Source of the DNA: Allorhizocola rhizosphaerae
GTDB lineage: Bacteria > Actinomycetota > Actinomycetes > Mycobacteriales > Micromonosporaceae
Length of the DNA: 32,389 nt
Direction: 5' to 3'
Assembly (NCBI RefSeq): GCF_003426775.1
Contig: NZ_QJUG01000087.1
Location: 1-32,389 of the forward strand
Part shown: positions 10,065 through 18,667 of the stretch, piece by piece
Position numbering within the stretch: the stretch's first letter is position 1
Layout: every line of letters begins with the position of its first letter
Position numbers and translations under genes: made by a program
The notes under the pieces: generated by a model
The model's input: only the letters and a program-made list of their open reading frames with translations
The model's database searches: none
Told to the model about the DNA's origin: nothing

Positions 10065-10945
10065 TGAAGCCCTTCGGAAGCCTGCTGACCGCGATGGTCA
10101 CGCCCATGCTCCCCGACGGTTCGATCGATGTGGACGGTGCCGCGCGCCTGGCCGAATACCTGGTCGACGAGCAGCACAACGACGCCCTGGTGATCAACGG
10201 CACCACGGGCGAGTCGCCGACCACCAGCGGGGTGGAGAAGGAGACCGTGCTGCGTGCGGTGATCGAGGCCGTGGGCGACCGCGCCAAGATCGTCGCAGGT
10301 GTGGGCACGTCGAGCACCTACTACTCGATCGAGCTGGCCAGGCAGGCCGAAAAGGTGGGCGCGCACGGGCTGCTCGTCGTCGCGCCCTACTACAACAAGC
10401 CGCCGCAGTCCGGGCTGCTGCAGCATTTCACCGCGATCGCCGACGCCACGGGCCTGCCCAGCCTTCTTTATGACATCCCACACCGCACAGGTGTCGCCAT
10501 CGCGACTGACACGATGGTCCGATTGGCCGAGCATGAGCGCATTGTGGGAGTGAAGGACGCCAAGGGCGATCTCACCGCGACCAGCTGGGTGTTGCGGCGC
10601 AGTGATCTCGCCTACTACTCGGGCGAGGATGCGCTCACCCTGCCCTTGCTGTCCGTCGGGGCCGTCGGCGTGGTGGGCACGTCCACGCACCTGACCGGAC
10701 CCGGTACCAAAAAAATGATTCAGGCCTTTGACAACGGTGACCACAGCGCGGCGTTGACGCTGCATCGGCAGCTACTTCCGCTGTTCACCGGCATTTTCCG
10801 CACCCAGGGGACGATCCTGGTAAAGGCGGCCATGAACGCCCGTGGCCTGCCGGGCGGTCCAGTCCGCTCGCCGCTTGTCGACGCCACCGAGGCTGAGCTG
10901 GCCCAGCTGCGCGCCGACTGCGCGGAGGCTGGGCTGCCGCTCTAG
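10064..10945 (+). CDS. dapA: 4-hydroxy-tetrahydrodipicolinate synthase
   Basis: A 293-residue class I aldolase. It condenses pyruvate with aspartate semialdehyde, the committed step of the diaminopimelate/lysine pathway. Lys164 in VGVKDAKGD forms the Schiff base. Tyr136 in LLYDIPHRTG and the NGTTGES loop (Thr47/Thr48) complete the active site. Length is normal. The ATG overlaps the thyX stop by one base and has GGGAG five bases upstream, so translation is coupled. dapB is in this window but separated by the first accessory block. Confidence 0.97.
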   Translation: MKPFGSLLTAMVTPMLPDGSIDVDGAARLAEYLVDEQHNDALVINGTTGESPTTSGVEKETVLRAVIEAVGDRAKIVAGVGTSSTYYSIELARQAEKVGAHGLLVVAPYYNKPPQSGLLQHFTAIADATGLPSLLYDIPHRTGVAIATDTMVRLAEHERIVGVKDAKGDLTATSWVLRRSDLAYYSGEDALTLPLLSVGAVGVVGTSTHLTGPGTKKMIQAFDNGDHSAALTLHRQLLPLFTGIFRTQGTILVKAAMNARGLPGGPVRSPLVDATEAELAQLRADCAEAGLPL

Positions 10946-10965
10946 TACATAAAAGGAGAGAAATA

Positions 10966-12657
10966 TTGACCGCCGAGCATATTGAGCTGGGCGCGCCGCC
11001 GCCGTTGCCGGACGGCGGACTTCGGGTGATCCCGCTGGGTGGACTTGGGGCCATCGGTCGTAACATGACCGTCTTCGAGTTCGACGGCAAGCTGCTCATC
11101 GTCGATTGTGGCGTGCTGTTCCCGGACACCGCGGACCAGCCCGGAGTCGACCTGATCCTTCCGGATTTCGCGCCTATCACCGATCGCCTCGAAGATGTGC
11201 AGGCGATCGTTCTGACACACGGGCATGAGGACCACATCGGTGCCGTGCCCTACCTGCTGGCCCACAAGCCGGACATGCCGCTTGTGGGCTCGCAGTTCAC
11301 CCTGGCGCTGATCGAGGCCAAACTGGCGGAGCGGCGGATAACGCCGTACACGCTGACCGTCGCGGAGGGGCAGCGCGAGCGGTTGGGCCCGTTTGACCTC
11401 GAATTCTTCGCCGTCAACCACTCCATTCCCGACGCACTGGCGCTCGCGATCCGCACTCCCGCGGGGCTGGTGCTGCACACCGGCGATTTCAAGATGGACC
11501 AGATCCCGCTGGACGGGCGCATCACCGATCTCGCCGGGTTCGCCCGGCTGGGTGCCGAGGGTGTCGACCTGCTGCTGTCGGACTCGACCAACGCCGAGAT
11601 CCCGGGCTTCGTCACGCCGGAACGCGAGATCGGGCCGGTACTGGATGCGATCTTCGCGAAGGCGCAGGGGCGCATCATCGTGGCGTCGTTCGCCTCGCAC
11701 GTGCACCGCGTGCAGCAGGTGCTCGACTCGGCCGCCGAGCACGGGCGCAAGGTCGCGCTGATCGGCCGCTCGATGGTGCGCAACATGGGCATCGCCCGGG
11801 ACCTCGGGCTGCTGCGCGTCGAGGCCGGCCTGGTGGTGAGCCTCGACGAGGCGACGATGTTGCCGCCCGACCAGATCGTGCTCATGTCGACCGGTTCGCA
11901 GGGCGAGCCGATGAGCGCGCTGGGCCGCATGGCCACCGGCGATCACCGGCACGTGACGGTCGAGCCGGGAGACACCGTCGTGCTGGCGAGTTCGCTGGTG
12001 CCGGGCAACGAGACCAGCGTCTACCGTGTGATCAACCAGCTGGCCCGCGCCGGCGCTCAGGTGATCCACAAGGATGTCGCCAAGGTGCACGTCAGCGGGC
12101 ACGCGCCGGCGGGCGAGCTGCTGTACCTGCTCAATGTCGTCAAGCCGAGCAACCTGATGCCGGTGCACGGGGAGTGGCGGCATCTGCGGGCGCACGCCCG
12201 GCTGGGCATCGAGTCCGGCGTGCACCCGGATCGGGTCGTGCTGTGCGAGGACGGCGATGTCGTTGACCTCGTCGACGGGCACGCTCACGTCGTGGGGCAC
12301 GTCAAGTCGAGATACGTCTATGTGGATGGATTGGCCGTCGGCGATGTGAGCGAGAGCCTGCTCACCGAGCGGCGGATCCTCGGCGACGGCGGGTTCATCG
12401 CGGTCACCGTGGTCGTCGACTCCGTCACCGGCAAGGTCGTGGGTGGACCGACGTTGTCCGCCAAGGGGTTCAGCGAGGACCCGTCGGCGTTCAACCCGGT
12501 GCTGCCGCTGGTGACCGACGCACTGGACCGGGCGGCCCTCGACGGCATCACCGATCCCCATCAACTGCAACAAGTCGTGCGAAGGGTCGTCGGCCGCTGG
12601 GTCAACGAGGCCTACCGGCGCAGACCGATGATTGTGCCGTCCGTGTTGGAAGTCTAA
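10966..12657 (+). CDS. rnj: Ribonuclease J
   Basis: A 563-residue metallo-beta-lactamase/beta-CASP ribonuclease with 5'-3' exo- and endonuclease activity in mRNA decay and rRNA maturation. The zinc site HGHEDH is at residues 85-90, with further ligands in HTGDFKMD. The beta-CASP motifs include ASFASHVHRVQQV and SGHAPAGELLYLL-PVHGEWRHLRAH. The C-terminal domain is shorter than in Bacillus RNase J1. The start is TTG 10966, strongly marked by AAAGGAGAG a few bases upstream and only 20 bp after dapA. It forms an operon with thyX and dapA, and ftsK follows after 32 bp. Confidence 0.95.
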   Translation: MTAEHIELGAPPPLPDGGLRVIPLGGLGAIGRNMTVFEFDGKLLIVDCGVLFPDTADQPGVDLILPDFAPITDRLEDVQAIVLTHGHEDHIGAVPYLLAHKPDMPLVGSQFTLALIEAKLAERRITPYTLTVAEGQRERLGPFDLEFFAVNHSIPDALALAIRTPAGLVLHTGDFKMDQIPLDGRITDLAGFARLGAEGVDLLLSDSTNAEIPGFVTPEREIGPVLDAIFAKAQGRIIVASFASHVHRVQQVLDSAAEHGRKVALIGRSMVRNMGIARDLGLLRVEAGLVVSLDEATMLPPDQIVLMSTGSQGEPMSALGRMATGDHRHVTVEPGDTVVLASSLVPGNETSVYRVINQLARAGAQVIHKDVAKVHVSGHAPAGELLYLLNVVKPSNLMPVHGEWRHLRAHARLGIESGVHPDRVVLCEDGDVVDLVDGHAHVVGHVKSRYVYVDGLAVGDVSESLLTERRILGDGGFIAVTVVVDSVTGKVVGGPTLSAKGFSEDPSAFNPVLPLVTDALDRAALDGITDPHQLQQVVRRVVGRWVNEAYRRRPMIVPSVLEV

Positions 12658-12689
12658 AAACCGCAGGTCTGGCGTTAGCCTGAAACATT

Positions 12690-15068
12690 ATGGCGACACG
12701 GACCTCTCAGCCGGCTCGCCGCCGTCGGGCGACCACCACCCCGGTCAGACGACGCCCGACGGCGAGGCGACGACGGTACAACAGCCCCCTCGCGGTGATA
12801 GCGCGCGCCATCGGCGCGTTGTGGATGGGCGTTGCCCACGGGGTGGGATGGATCGTGCGCGGATTGGGCACGCAGGCGGCCAAGGCCAAGGACCTCGACC
12901 CGGAACACCGTCGCGACGGGGTGGGACTGCTCCTGTTAGGACTGTCCGTTTTGCTGGCGGTCGCGATCTGGGGTGGCAACGGCGGGCCCTTGGGCGTCAA
13001 ACTCGTCACCGCCATCAGATTTTTTATCGGTACCACGTCCGTGGTGCTGCCGATTCTTCTGGGAGTGTCGGCGATCCGGCTGATGCGGTCGGCCCCTGAC
13101 CCGGCACAGCGCGGCCGGTCGCTGGTCGGCTGGGTGGCTTTGCTGCTCTCGTCGACCGGGCTGCTGGAGATCGTGCAGGACCCGGTCGACCTCACGCAGA
13201 GCGAGCACATGGCCGGTGGCCTGATCGGCATCATCGTGGGCAAGCTGGAGTTCGCCGTCACCGCGTGGGTGGCGATCCCGTTGCTGCTGCTGCTTTTCGT
13301 GTTCGGTGTGCTGGTGGTGACCGCGACGCCGATCAACAAGATCCCGGAGCGGCTGGCCCACCTGCGCGACCTGTTCATCGGCAAGCCGCTGTCGGAGGAG
13401 TCCCCCGATGGCGACGAGGACACGGTGCCGGTGCAGCGCAAGCGGCGCCCGTTGCCGCCACCGGTCGACTTGAATGAGCCCGACGAGGAGGAACCTCACG
13501 AAACCGTGCCGGTGCCCAAGCCGGCGAAGGTGAAGCCCGCGCCGCCCACGCATACGCCGCCGCCCACTAAGACGGAGCAGTTGGTGCTGCCCAGCCTCGG
13601 TGGGGAATATGTGCTGCCTCCGTCCAATTTGCTGCGCCCGGGGGAGCCGTCCAAGCAGCGATCGAAGGTTAACGATGAGGTGATCGCGGCGCTGACCCAC
13701 GTGTTCGACCAGTTCGATGTGGACGCCGCGGTGACGGGCTTCACGCGCGGGCCGACGGTCACGCGGTACGAGGTGGAGCTCGGGCTGGGCGTGAAGGTCG
13801 AACGGATCACGGCCCTGTCGCGCAACATCGCGTACGCGGTGAAAAGCCCCGATGTGCGGATCCTGAGCCCGATCCCGGGCAAGAGCGCGGTCGGCGTGGA
13901 GATCCCCAACACCGACCGCGAAGACGTGTCGCTGGGCGACGTGCTGCGCTCGCGGGTGGCCACCTCGGACAACCACCCGATGATCGTGGGGCTCGGCAAG
14001 GACATCGAGGGCGGGTACGTGGTGGCCAACCTCGCGAAGATGCCGCACATCCTGATCGCGGGCGCCACCGGGGCCGGCAAGTCGTCGTGCTTGAACACGC
14101 TGCTGGTGTCGATCCTGGCGCGCGCGACCCCCGATCAGGTGCGGCTGCTGCTCATCGACCCGAAGCGGGTGGAGCTCACCGGCTATGAGGGCATCCCGCA
14201 TCTGGTGTCGCCGATCGTCACCAACCCCAAGAAGGCGGCCGACGCGCTGGAGTGGGTCGTGCGCGAGATGGACATGCGCTACGACGACCTGGCCGCGGCG
14301 GGAGTCCGGCACATCGACGACTACAACCGCAAGCTGCGGGCCGGGCAGATCAAGCCGCCACCGGGGTCGGAGCGTCAGCTCACGCCGTACCCGTACCTGT
14401 TGGTGATCGTCGATGAGCTGGCGGACCTGATGATGGTGGCCCCGCGCGACGTCGAGGACTCGATCGTGCGGATCACGCAGCTGGCCCGCGCGGCAGGCAT
14501 CCACCTGGTGCTGGCCACGCAGCGGCCGAGCGTCGACGTGGTCACCGGGCTCATCAAGGCCAACGTGCCGTCGCGGCTCGCGTTCGCCACGAGCTCACTG
14601 GCCGACTCCCGGGTCATCCTGGACCAGCCGGGCGCCGAGAAGCTCATCGGGCGCGGCGACGCGCTGTTCCTGCCCATGGGCGCGTCCAAACCCCAACGAC
14701 TGCAAGGGGCGTGGGTCGCCGAGGGCGAGATCAACGACGTCGTGGCGTTCTGCAAGCGGCAGCGCGAGCCCGAGTTCCGGCCCGACGTCACCGCGCCGCC
14801 TCCGCCGGATCCCAAGAAGAAGGCCGAAGAGGAGATCGGTGAGGATCTCGAACTGCTGGTGCAGGCGATCGAGCTGGTGGTGGTGTCGCAGCTGGGCTCG
14901 ACCAGCATGCTGCAGCGCAAGCTGCGGGTCGGGTTCGCCAAGGCCGGCCGGTTGATGGACCTCATGGAGACGCGCGGGATCGTGGGGCCTTCGGAGGGGT
15001 CGAAGGCGCGCGAGGTACTTATAAAGCCTGATGAACTGCCCGAAATCATGGCCCAACTGGGTCAATAA
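12690..15068 (+). CDS. ftsK: FtsK/SpoIIIE DNA translocase
   Basis: A 792-residue septal DNA pump that clears and segregates chromosomes during division or sporulation septation. An Arg-rich N-terminus is followed by about four membrane helices (about 75-230) and a charged/Pro-rich linker (to about 330). The alpha-beta motor has Walker [10 protein letters not shown] (458-466) and Walker [14 protein letters not shown] (Asp575, Glu576). The C-terminal gamma winged helix (about 715-790) contains [20 protein letters not shown] and reads KOPS-like sequences in this family. It is shorter than E. coli FtsK and similar to SpoIIIE. No clear Shine-Dalgarno sequence precedes ATG 12690. A weak AAACC/GGTTT hairpin follows the stop (15068-15082). 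Confidence 0.96.
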   Translation: MATRTSQPARRRRATTTPVRRRPTARRRRYNSPLAVIARAIGALWMGVAHGVGWIVRGLGTQAAKAKDLDPEHRRDGVGLLLLGLSVLLAVAIWGGNGGPLGVKLVTAIRFFIGTTSVVLPILLGVSAIRLMRSAPDPAQRGRSLVGWVALLLSSTGLLEIVQDPVDLTQSEHMAGGLIGIIVGKLEFAVTAWVAIPLLLLLFVFGVLVVTATPINKIPERLAHLRDLFIGKPLSEESPDGDEDTVPVQRKRRPLPPPVDLNEPDEEEPHETVPVPKPAKVKPAPPTHTPPPTKTEQLVLPSLGGEYVLPPSNLLRPGEPSKQRSKVNDEVIAALTHVFDQFDVDAAVTGFTRGPTVTRYEVELGLGVKVERITALSRNIAYAVKSPDVRILSPIPGKSAVGVEIPNTDREDVSLGDVLRSRVATSDNHPMIVGLGKDIEGGYVVANLAKMPHILIAGATGAGKSSCLNTLLVSILARATPDQVRLLLIDPKRVELTGYEGIPHLVSPIVTNPKKAADALEWVVREMDMRYDDLAAAGVRHIDDYNRKLRAGQIKPPPGSERQLTPYPYLLVIVDELADLMMVAPRDVEDSIVRITQLARAAGIHLVLATQRPSVDVVTGLIKANVPSRLAFATSSLADSRVILDQPGAEKLIGRGDALFLPMGASKPQRLQGAWVAEGEINDVVAFCKRQREPEFRPDVTAPPPPDPKKKAEEEIGEDLELLVQAIELVVVSQLGSTSMLQRKLRVGFAKAGRLMDLMETRGIVGPSEGSKAREVLIKPDELPEIMAQLGQ

Positions 15069-15505
15069 AACCCTGCTGGTTTGGTTTCTTCAGGCCAAGC
15101 CGTGATTGTGGCGCAAGTTGTCGCGGCCGGCCGGCGCTTCGGTCTCGGAGATGTCGGCCTTCGGCCGCCACACCGCGACCCGGAAAAGCCGGCGAAGGGA
15201 CCGCGGCCACCCGCTGCGGGACAGAGACGTGAATGAACATGCCGCAATCTGCCATATGGCAGATCGGCATATGGCGATCACCGTCCGTGAGACTCATACT
15301 CGGGAAAAGAGACGGCACCCGGGCAGCCACCCAGGTGCCGCTCGCGGCCGGAATATGCGTTGTCTGGCGGATCCGCGGTGTCGGGCGGCCGCCGCCGATG
15401 CTCACCGACCGTGGCCACACCCCTCACCGAGGAGGCAGACCCCATGGTGTCGCCATCGTTGCCCAGCCATCTCCCTCCTCGCCATGGCCGAAACAGGAGG
15501 AGAAG
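15069..15505. other. 437-bp intergenic region after ftsK
   Basis: No convincing gene is visible on either strand. Contents: a weak hairpin with a T-rich tail just after ftsK (AAACC-ctgct-GGTTT, 15068-15082), a short GGCC-ttc-GGCC hairpin near 15156-15166, tandem CATATG-centred palindromes at 15247-15279, and a GGCACC/GGTGCC hairpin (15314-15319 with 15334-15339). The DUF6232 frame stays open upstream to 15233, but the strong AGGAGGAG before 15506 fixes that start. Confidence 0.55.
15247..15279. promoter_or_regulatory. Tandem palindromes, candidate operator
   Basis: ATCTGCCATATGGCAGAT (15247-15264) is an 18-bp perfect palindrome. It overlaps by three bases a second, near-perfect one, GATCGGCATATGGCGATC (15262-15279, one mismatched pair). 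Centres are 15 bp apart. They lie about 230 bp upstream of the DUF6232 gene. No adjacent regulator is proven to bind them; the XRE/DUF5753 protein downstream is one candidate. Confidence 0.55.
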
Positions 15506-15967
15506 ATGCCCATCTTCTATCGGGGGCCCGGCGCCCACATCACCCACGAGGTGTTCCAGGTGCTCGGCCCGATCAGCCGCTCGTTTGCCATCCGCGAACT
15601 GCGGCGCATCCACATCGTCCAGACCCAGGACGACGGCGACGGCGCGCTCGCCCGGCTGATCAAGGGCGGCGCGGTCGTCCTGTCGGCCGTGGCGCTCGTC
15701 GTCGCCTTGACCACGAACGGGATGGACACCGCAGCAATGTGGACGATTCTGGCCCTGTTGGTGGTCGGTGTGTCGGCTACGGTCTCGGCCGGCTGCTGGC
15801 GCACGCCTGCGCCGCCCTACGAACTGCGGGCCACCTATCGCGGGCAAATCGTGTGCCTGCTGCGCACACCCGACGAGAAACTGCTCGGGCAGGTGAGCCG
15901 GGCGCTGCTGCGGGCATTGGAGCTCGCCGATATGCAACCGGATGCGGGAGCCGACCGTCGGGTGTAG
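15506..15967 (+). CDS. DUF6232-like two-helix membrane protein
   Basis: A 153-residue protein. The N-terminal beta-rich segment is FYRGPGAHITHEVFQVLG...FAIRELRRIHIVQ. Two hydrophobic helices follow (about 51-68 and 73-91), then a C-terminal segment, PYELRATYRGQIVCLLRTPD...QVSRALLRALE. The layout resembles DUF6232, a family of unknown function common in actinomycetes; I assign it from memory of that pattern. AGGAGGAG at 15495-15502 fixes the ATG at 15506. It stands alone, about 90 bp before the XRE regulator. No catalytic motif is visible. Confidence 0.62.
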   Translation: MPIFYRGPGAHITHEVFQVLGPISRSFAIRELRRIHIVQTQDDGDGALARLIKGGAVVLSAVALVVALTTNGMDTAAMWTILALLVVGVSATVSAGCWRTPAPPYELRATYRGQIVCLLRTPDEKLLGQVSRALLRALELADMQPDAGADRRV

Positions 15968-16060
15968 TGTTCGCTGCGACATGTCGTTTGGCGGCGCGTC
16001 GCTTTGCTTTACGGCTCAGCCACAGCAGGGGCGCCGACAGTGAGGTCGATTGAAGTATAT

Positions 16061-16966
16061 ATGGCTCAGGGTGAATCTCCAGCGGTGGCCCGCCGCCGCC
16101 TCCGGCTCGCGCTGCGTCACGCGCGCGAGGAGAAAGGGTTCACCCAGGGCCAGGTCGCTGCCGCGCTTGAGTGGTCGCTGTCCAAGGTGCAGCGCATAGA
16201 GTCCGGCGACGTCACCGTCTCGCGCACCGATCTGACCGCGCTGCTCGACCACCTCGGCGTCACCGACCCCGACTCGATCGGCGAGCTGATCGAGATCGCC
16301 CGCACCTCCCGCCGCAAGGGTTGGTGGGACGACCCGCACTATCGCCAGCATTTGACCCCGGCGACCATGCGGCTGCTTCAATTCGAGAGCGAAGCGACGG
16401 CCATCCGCATCTTCCAGCCCACCTTGATTCCGGGTCTCATCCAGACGCCCGCCTATGCCCAAGCCGTGTTGCACTCGTGGCAGGACGAGCTGTCCGATGA
16501 GGACCGTGCGGTGCGGTTCGAGGTGCGCATGCGCCGGCGCGAATATGTGTTCGATCGGGAACATCCACCGCGTTACCTGCTGGTCCTGGACGAGTCGGTG
16601 CTCCTTCGCGAGGTGGGCGGGCCACGCGTGATGGCCGAACAGCTCAACCATCTGCTGGCTCACGCACGCGACGGATATCTGACAATGCGGATCGTGCCAT
16701 TTCAAAGATCGGCGCCGATCGCGATGCTCAATCACTTCAGCGTGATCGACCTCGGCGAGGACGAGAATGCCGTTCTCTATCGGGAGGCTCAGCTCACGGA
16801 CGAGATCGACGAGTCTCCGGAAGACGTCCAGAGATATCGGGCGCGCTTCGAGCGCATGTGGGACGTGGCGCTGAGTCAGGAAGCGTCGGTCAGACGTGTC
16901 GAGGCAAGGGTCGCCGATATTCTGTCGTCGCTCGACAGAGACGAGCCGCTGCGGAGCGACACTTGA
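16061..16966 (+). CDS. XRE-family regulator with DUF5753 (Scr1/WhiJ-like)
   Basis: A 301-residue DNA-binding protein. The Cro/C1 helix-turn-helix at about 12-68 includes LRHAREEKGFTQGQVAAAL and SLSKVQRIESGDVTVS. The DUF5753 domain follows (about 100-285), with IPGLIQTPAYAQAVL, VRMRRREYVFDRE and YLLVLDESVLLREVGG. This architecture is one of the most expanded in actinomycetes and typically sits next to DUF397 genes, as here; WhiJ of Streptomyces is a studied relative in developmental control. ATG 16061 gives the usual length, and GTG 16040 is an in-frame alternative. Two DUF397 genes follow, so a regulator/small-partner module is likely. Confidence 0.9.
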   Translation: MAQGESPAVARRRLRLALRHAREEKGFTQGQVAAALEWSLSKVQRIESGDVTVSRTDLTALLDHLGVTDPDSIGELIEIARTSRRKGWWDDPHYRQHLTPATMRLLQFESEATAIRIFQPTLIPGLIQTPAYAQAVLHSWQDELSDEDRAVRFEVRMRRREYVFDREHPPRYLLVLDESVLLREVGGPRVMAEQLNHLLAHARDGYLTMRIVPFQRSAPIAMLNHFSVIDLGEDENAVLYREAQLTDEIDESPEDVQRYRARFERMWDVALSQEASVRRVEARVADILSSLDRDEPLRSDT

Positions 16967-17022
16967 TCGCCTCGCGGGCGTTGAAAGACATGGCTACCCC
17001 TATGTCCAACTAGGAGACCTTT

Positions 17023-17211
17023 GTGGAAACTTCCTGGAGGAAGAGCACCAAGTGTGAGTCAAGCGGTTGCGTCGAGGTCGCGGAGGCAGGCCAAATGATT
17101 TTGGTTCGCGACTCGAAGAACCCGCACGGGCCGACGCTTAGCTTCACTCGATCCTCCTGGCGCGACTTTGTCGCGGCCATCCGTGATGGAGCCTACGACA
17201 AAGCCAACTGA
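17023..17211 (+). CDS. DUF397 small protein, first copy
   Basis: A 62-residue DUF397 protein: WRKSTKCESSGCVEVAEAG, then ILVRDSKNPHGPTLSFTRSSW and FVAAIRDGAYD. These small proteins partner with XRE/DUF5753 regulators and may modulate their DNA binding; the mechanism is little known. GTG 17023 is preceded by AGGAG (17012-17016) with 6-nt spacing. It lies 56 bp after the regulator and 86 bp before a paralogue. The two share the CESxGCVEVA and LSFTRxxWxxFV blocks but differ elsewhere, so the duplication is not recent. Confidence 0.88.
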   Translation: METSWRKSTKCESSGCVEVAEAGQMILVRDSKNPHGPTLSFTRSSWRDFVAAIRDGAYDKAN

Positions 17212-17228
17212 AGAAACGTGCCAATCAC

Positions 17229-17296
17229 CTTCACCTCCTTTGTCGGTACCTATCCATGCTTCGTAGGCTGAATGACTGGCGATATAGGAGGTGAAG
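17229..17296 (+). promoter_or_regulatory. Inverted repeat masking the RBS of the second DUF397 gene
   Basis: CTTCACCTCCT (17229-17239) is the exact reverse complement of AGGAGGTGAAG (17286-17296). The right arm is the full-length Shine-Dalgarno sequence of the gene starting at 17298. In an mRNA spanning both DUF397 genes the 11-bp stem (46-nt loop) would block ribosome access. A shorter transcript starting inside the loop would leave it free. Confidence 0.6.
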
Positions 17297-17297
17297 C

Positions 17298-17498
17298 GTG
17301 AGCGCCCATGGCGACCAGCTTGAATGGGTAAGAGCGGACGACTGCGAGTCCAACGGTTGCGTCGAAGTCGCCGCGGCCGATGGCGCGATCCTTATTCGCA
17401 ACTCCCGATACCCGGACGGTGCCCGGCTGAGCTTCACCCGGCAGGAGTGGCTCGAGTTTGTGGAGGGTGTGCGGACCGGACGGTTTGTGGTGGACTGA
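17298..17498 (+). CDS. DUF397 small protein, second copy
   Basis: A 66-residue DUF397 protein: LEWVRADDCESNGCVEVAAADG, ILIRNSRYPDGARLSFTRQEW and LEFVEGVRTGRFVVD. The GTG start at 17298 has AGGAGGTGA at 17286-17294, an almost ideal anti-16S match. That site is also one arm of an 11-bp inverted repeat, so expression may be controlled at translation initiation. A TPR protein gene starts 5 bp after the stop and is probably co-translated. It is the second small partner beside the XRE/DUF5753 regulator. Confidence 0.86.
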   Translation: MSAHGDQLEWVRADDCESNGCVEVAAADGAILIRNSRYPDGARLSFTRQEWLEFVEGVRTGRFVVD

Positions 17499-17503
17499 CA
17501 CCC

Positions 17504-17896
17504 GTGTTTGACGTGCTGGGGCTTTGGGACTACGACGATCCTGCCGGCTCACGGGAGCGGTTCATGGCCGCGCTCGCGCAGGAGCGCGACGTGGTGCGCC
17601 GGCAGGTGCTGCTGACCCAGGTGGCGCGGGCCGACGCGGGGCGGTGGGACGAGGCTTATCCGCTGTTCGACCGGGCGGTGCAGGCCCGAGCGAGGGTCCT
17701 TGACGGCCGGGCGGCCGCCTATTCGCTTCATGTGGCGCGGTGGACCAGGGCCCGTGCCGCGCGTGCGCTGGGCCGCCACGACGAGGCCCTGGCCGAGCTG
17801 CGTGAGCTGGCGCGGACCGAGATCGGGGCGGCCGACGACTACGTGGCCGAGGAGATCGAGGCTAACGAATCCGATCTGCGGAGCATGGGCGGATAG
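17504..17896 (+). CDS. Small TPR-like helical protein
   Basis: A 130-residue cytoplasmic, all-helical protein starting MFDVLGLWDYDDPAGSRERF. It has two to three TPR-like units (QVLLTQVARADAGRWDEAYPLFDRA, then ARAARALGRHDEALAELRELART). Function unknown, perhaps protein-protein interaction. GTG 17504 is 5 bp after the second DUF397 stop, which suggests coupling. No good Shine-Dalgarno sequence of its own. The last 58 bp overlap the convergent Nudix gene. The frame is open upstream through the DUF397 gene, but that part is an out-of-frame reading of it. Confidence 0.72.
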   Translation: MFDVLGLWDYDDPAGSRERFMAALAQERDVVRRQVLLTQVARADAGRWDEAYPLFDRAVQARARVLDGRAAAYSLHVARWTRARAARALGRHDEALAELRELARTEIGAADDYVAEEIEANESDLRSMGG

Positions 17897-18549
17897 AGCG
17901 CGGTCGCCGGGCCGCGCCGGTAGAGCAGCGCCGGCCGGCCGATCAGGGGATTGCGGCGGGCGGCCGACTGTTCGAGGAATCCCTTGGTACCAACAACTTT
18001 TCTATGAAAATTTCTTGGATCTATTCTGGTACCCCACACGACCTCGTAGACCCGGCGCAGATCGCTCACCGTGAACAGTTCGGGGCAGAAGGCGGCCGCG
18101 AGGGTCGTGTATTCCAATTTGGACCGGGCCATCTCGACCGCGTCGCGCAGGATGTCGGCATGGTCGAAGGCGAGCGAGCCCACCCGCGAGACGTTGGCCC
18201 ACTTGGCACTGCGCGCGTCGGAGCCCGCCGTGGGCATGGGCAGGTCGGGGGCGACGGCGAGGTAGGCGACCGTCACCACCCGGCCGCGTGGGTCGCGTCC
18301 GGGCGTCGCATAGGTGCGCACCTGTTCCAGGTGAAGGTGGCGTCCTTCGAGCCCGGTCTCCTCGGACAGCTCGCGCAGCGCGGCGTCGTCGATGTCCTCG
18401 TCCGGCCGGATGAACCCGCCGGGTAACGCCCACTGTCCTTGGAACGGCTGGTTTCCGCGCTCGATGAGCAACACTTTTAACCGGTTGTCGCGGATGGTCA
18501 GGATGACCAGATCCACGGTGACGGTTGCCTGCACGTGTTCTCGGTTCAT
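17839..18549 (-). CDS. NrtR-type Nudix regulator
   Basis: A 236-residue protein with a Nudix domain (residues about 8-140) and a C-terminal winged helix (about 155-220, FTVSDLRRVYEVVWG...DPRNFHRKVVGTKGFLEQ). This is the layout of NrtR, which senses ADP-ribose and represses NAD genes. The Nudix box is intact: Gly45, Glu51, Arg59-Glu60, Glu63-Glu64, Gly66. Many NrtRs have lost these residues, so this one may also hydrolyse a nucleotide such as ADP-ribose. It is divergent from a nucleosidase gene, with palindromes in the shared 118-bp gap. A TAACCT box six bases before the ATG suggests a leaderless transcript. The last 58 bp overlap the TPR gene. Confidence 0.85.
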   Translation of the reverse strand: MNREHVQATVTVDLVILTIRDNRLKVLLIERGNQPFQGQWALPGGFIRPDEDIDDAALRELSEETGLEGRHLHLEQVRTYATPGRDPRGRVVTVAYLAVAPDLPMPTAGSDARSAKWANVSRVGSLAFDHADILRDAVEMARSKLEYTTLAAAFCPELFTVSDLRRVYEVVWGTRIDPRNFHRKVVGTKGFLEQSAARRNPLIGRPALLYRRGPATALYPPMLRRSDSLASISSAT

Positions 18550-18568
18550 GGGTACAGGTTAGCTTCTC

Positions 18569-18628
18569 GTCATCTTGACAATAAATAGCCGAAAAGCATA
18601 CAGTTAGTTTTCGTCAGTCTGAGGAAAA
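18569..18628. promoter_or_regulatory. Promoter and two palindromic operators between Nudix regulator and nucleosidase genes
   Basis: For the rightward gene, TTGACA (18575-18580) is 18 bp from TACAGT (18599-18604). Palindrome 1, GTCA-tct-TGAC (18569-18579), overlaps the -35. Palindrome 2, TTTTC-g-TCAG-t-CTGA-g-GAAAA (18608-18628), covers the expected start point. Both contain TCGTCA. Centres are 44 bp apart, about four helical turns. This fits repression by the adjacent NrtR-type protein. Confidence 0.62.
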
Positions 18629-18667
18629 TAGCGCCGTGTCCGCCAGGACGGTCAACGTGGGGCAGCG

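Noticed and set aside
15046-15420. Minus-strand ORF of 124 codons in the ftsK-DUF6232 gap
   Set aside because: No ribosome binding site, no recognisable domain, and it runs across strong palindromes and into the ftsK 3' end; treated as chance.
15233-15505. N-terminal extension of the DUF6232 protein
   Set aside because: The frame is open, but the strong AGGAGGAG site before ATG 15506 and the low-quality upstream peptide argue for the shorter start.
16981-17006. TTGAAA...TATGTC promoter before the first DUF397 gene
   Set aside because: The spacer is only 14 bp and the -10 is poor, so it is not annotated.
17212-17297. Terminator between the two DUF397 genes
   Set aside because: The 11-bp arms are 46 bp apart with no T-tract, and the right arm is the ribosome binding site of the next gene, so translational masking is the better reading.
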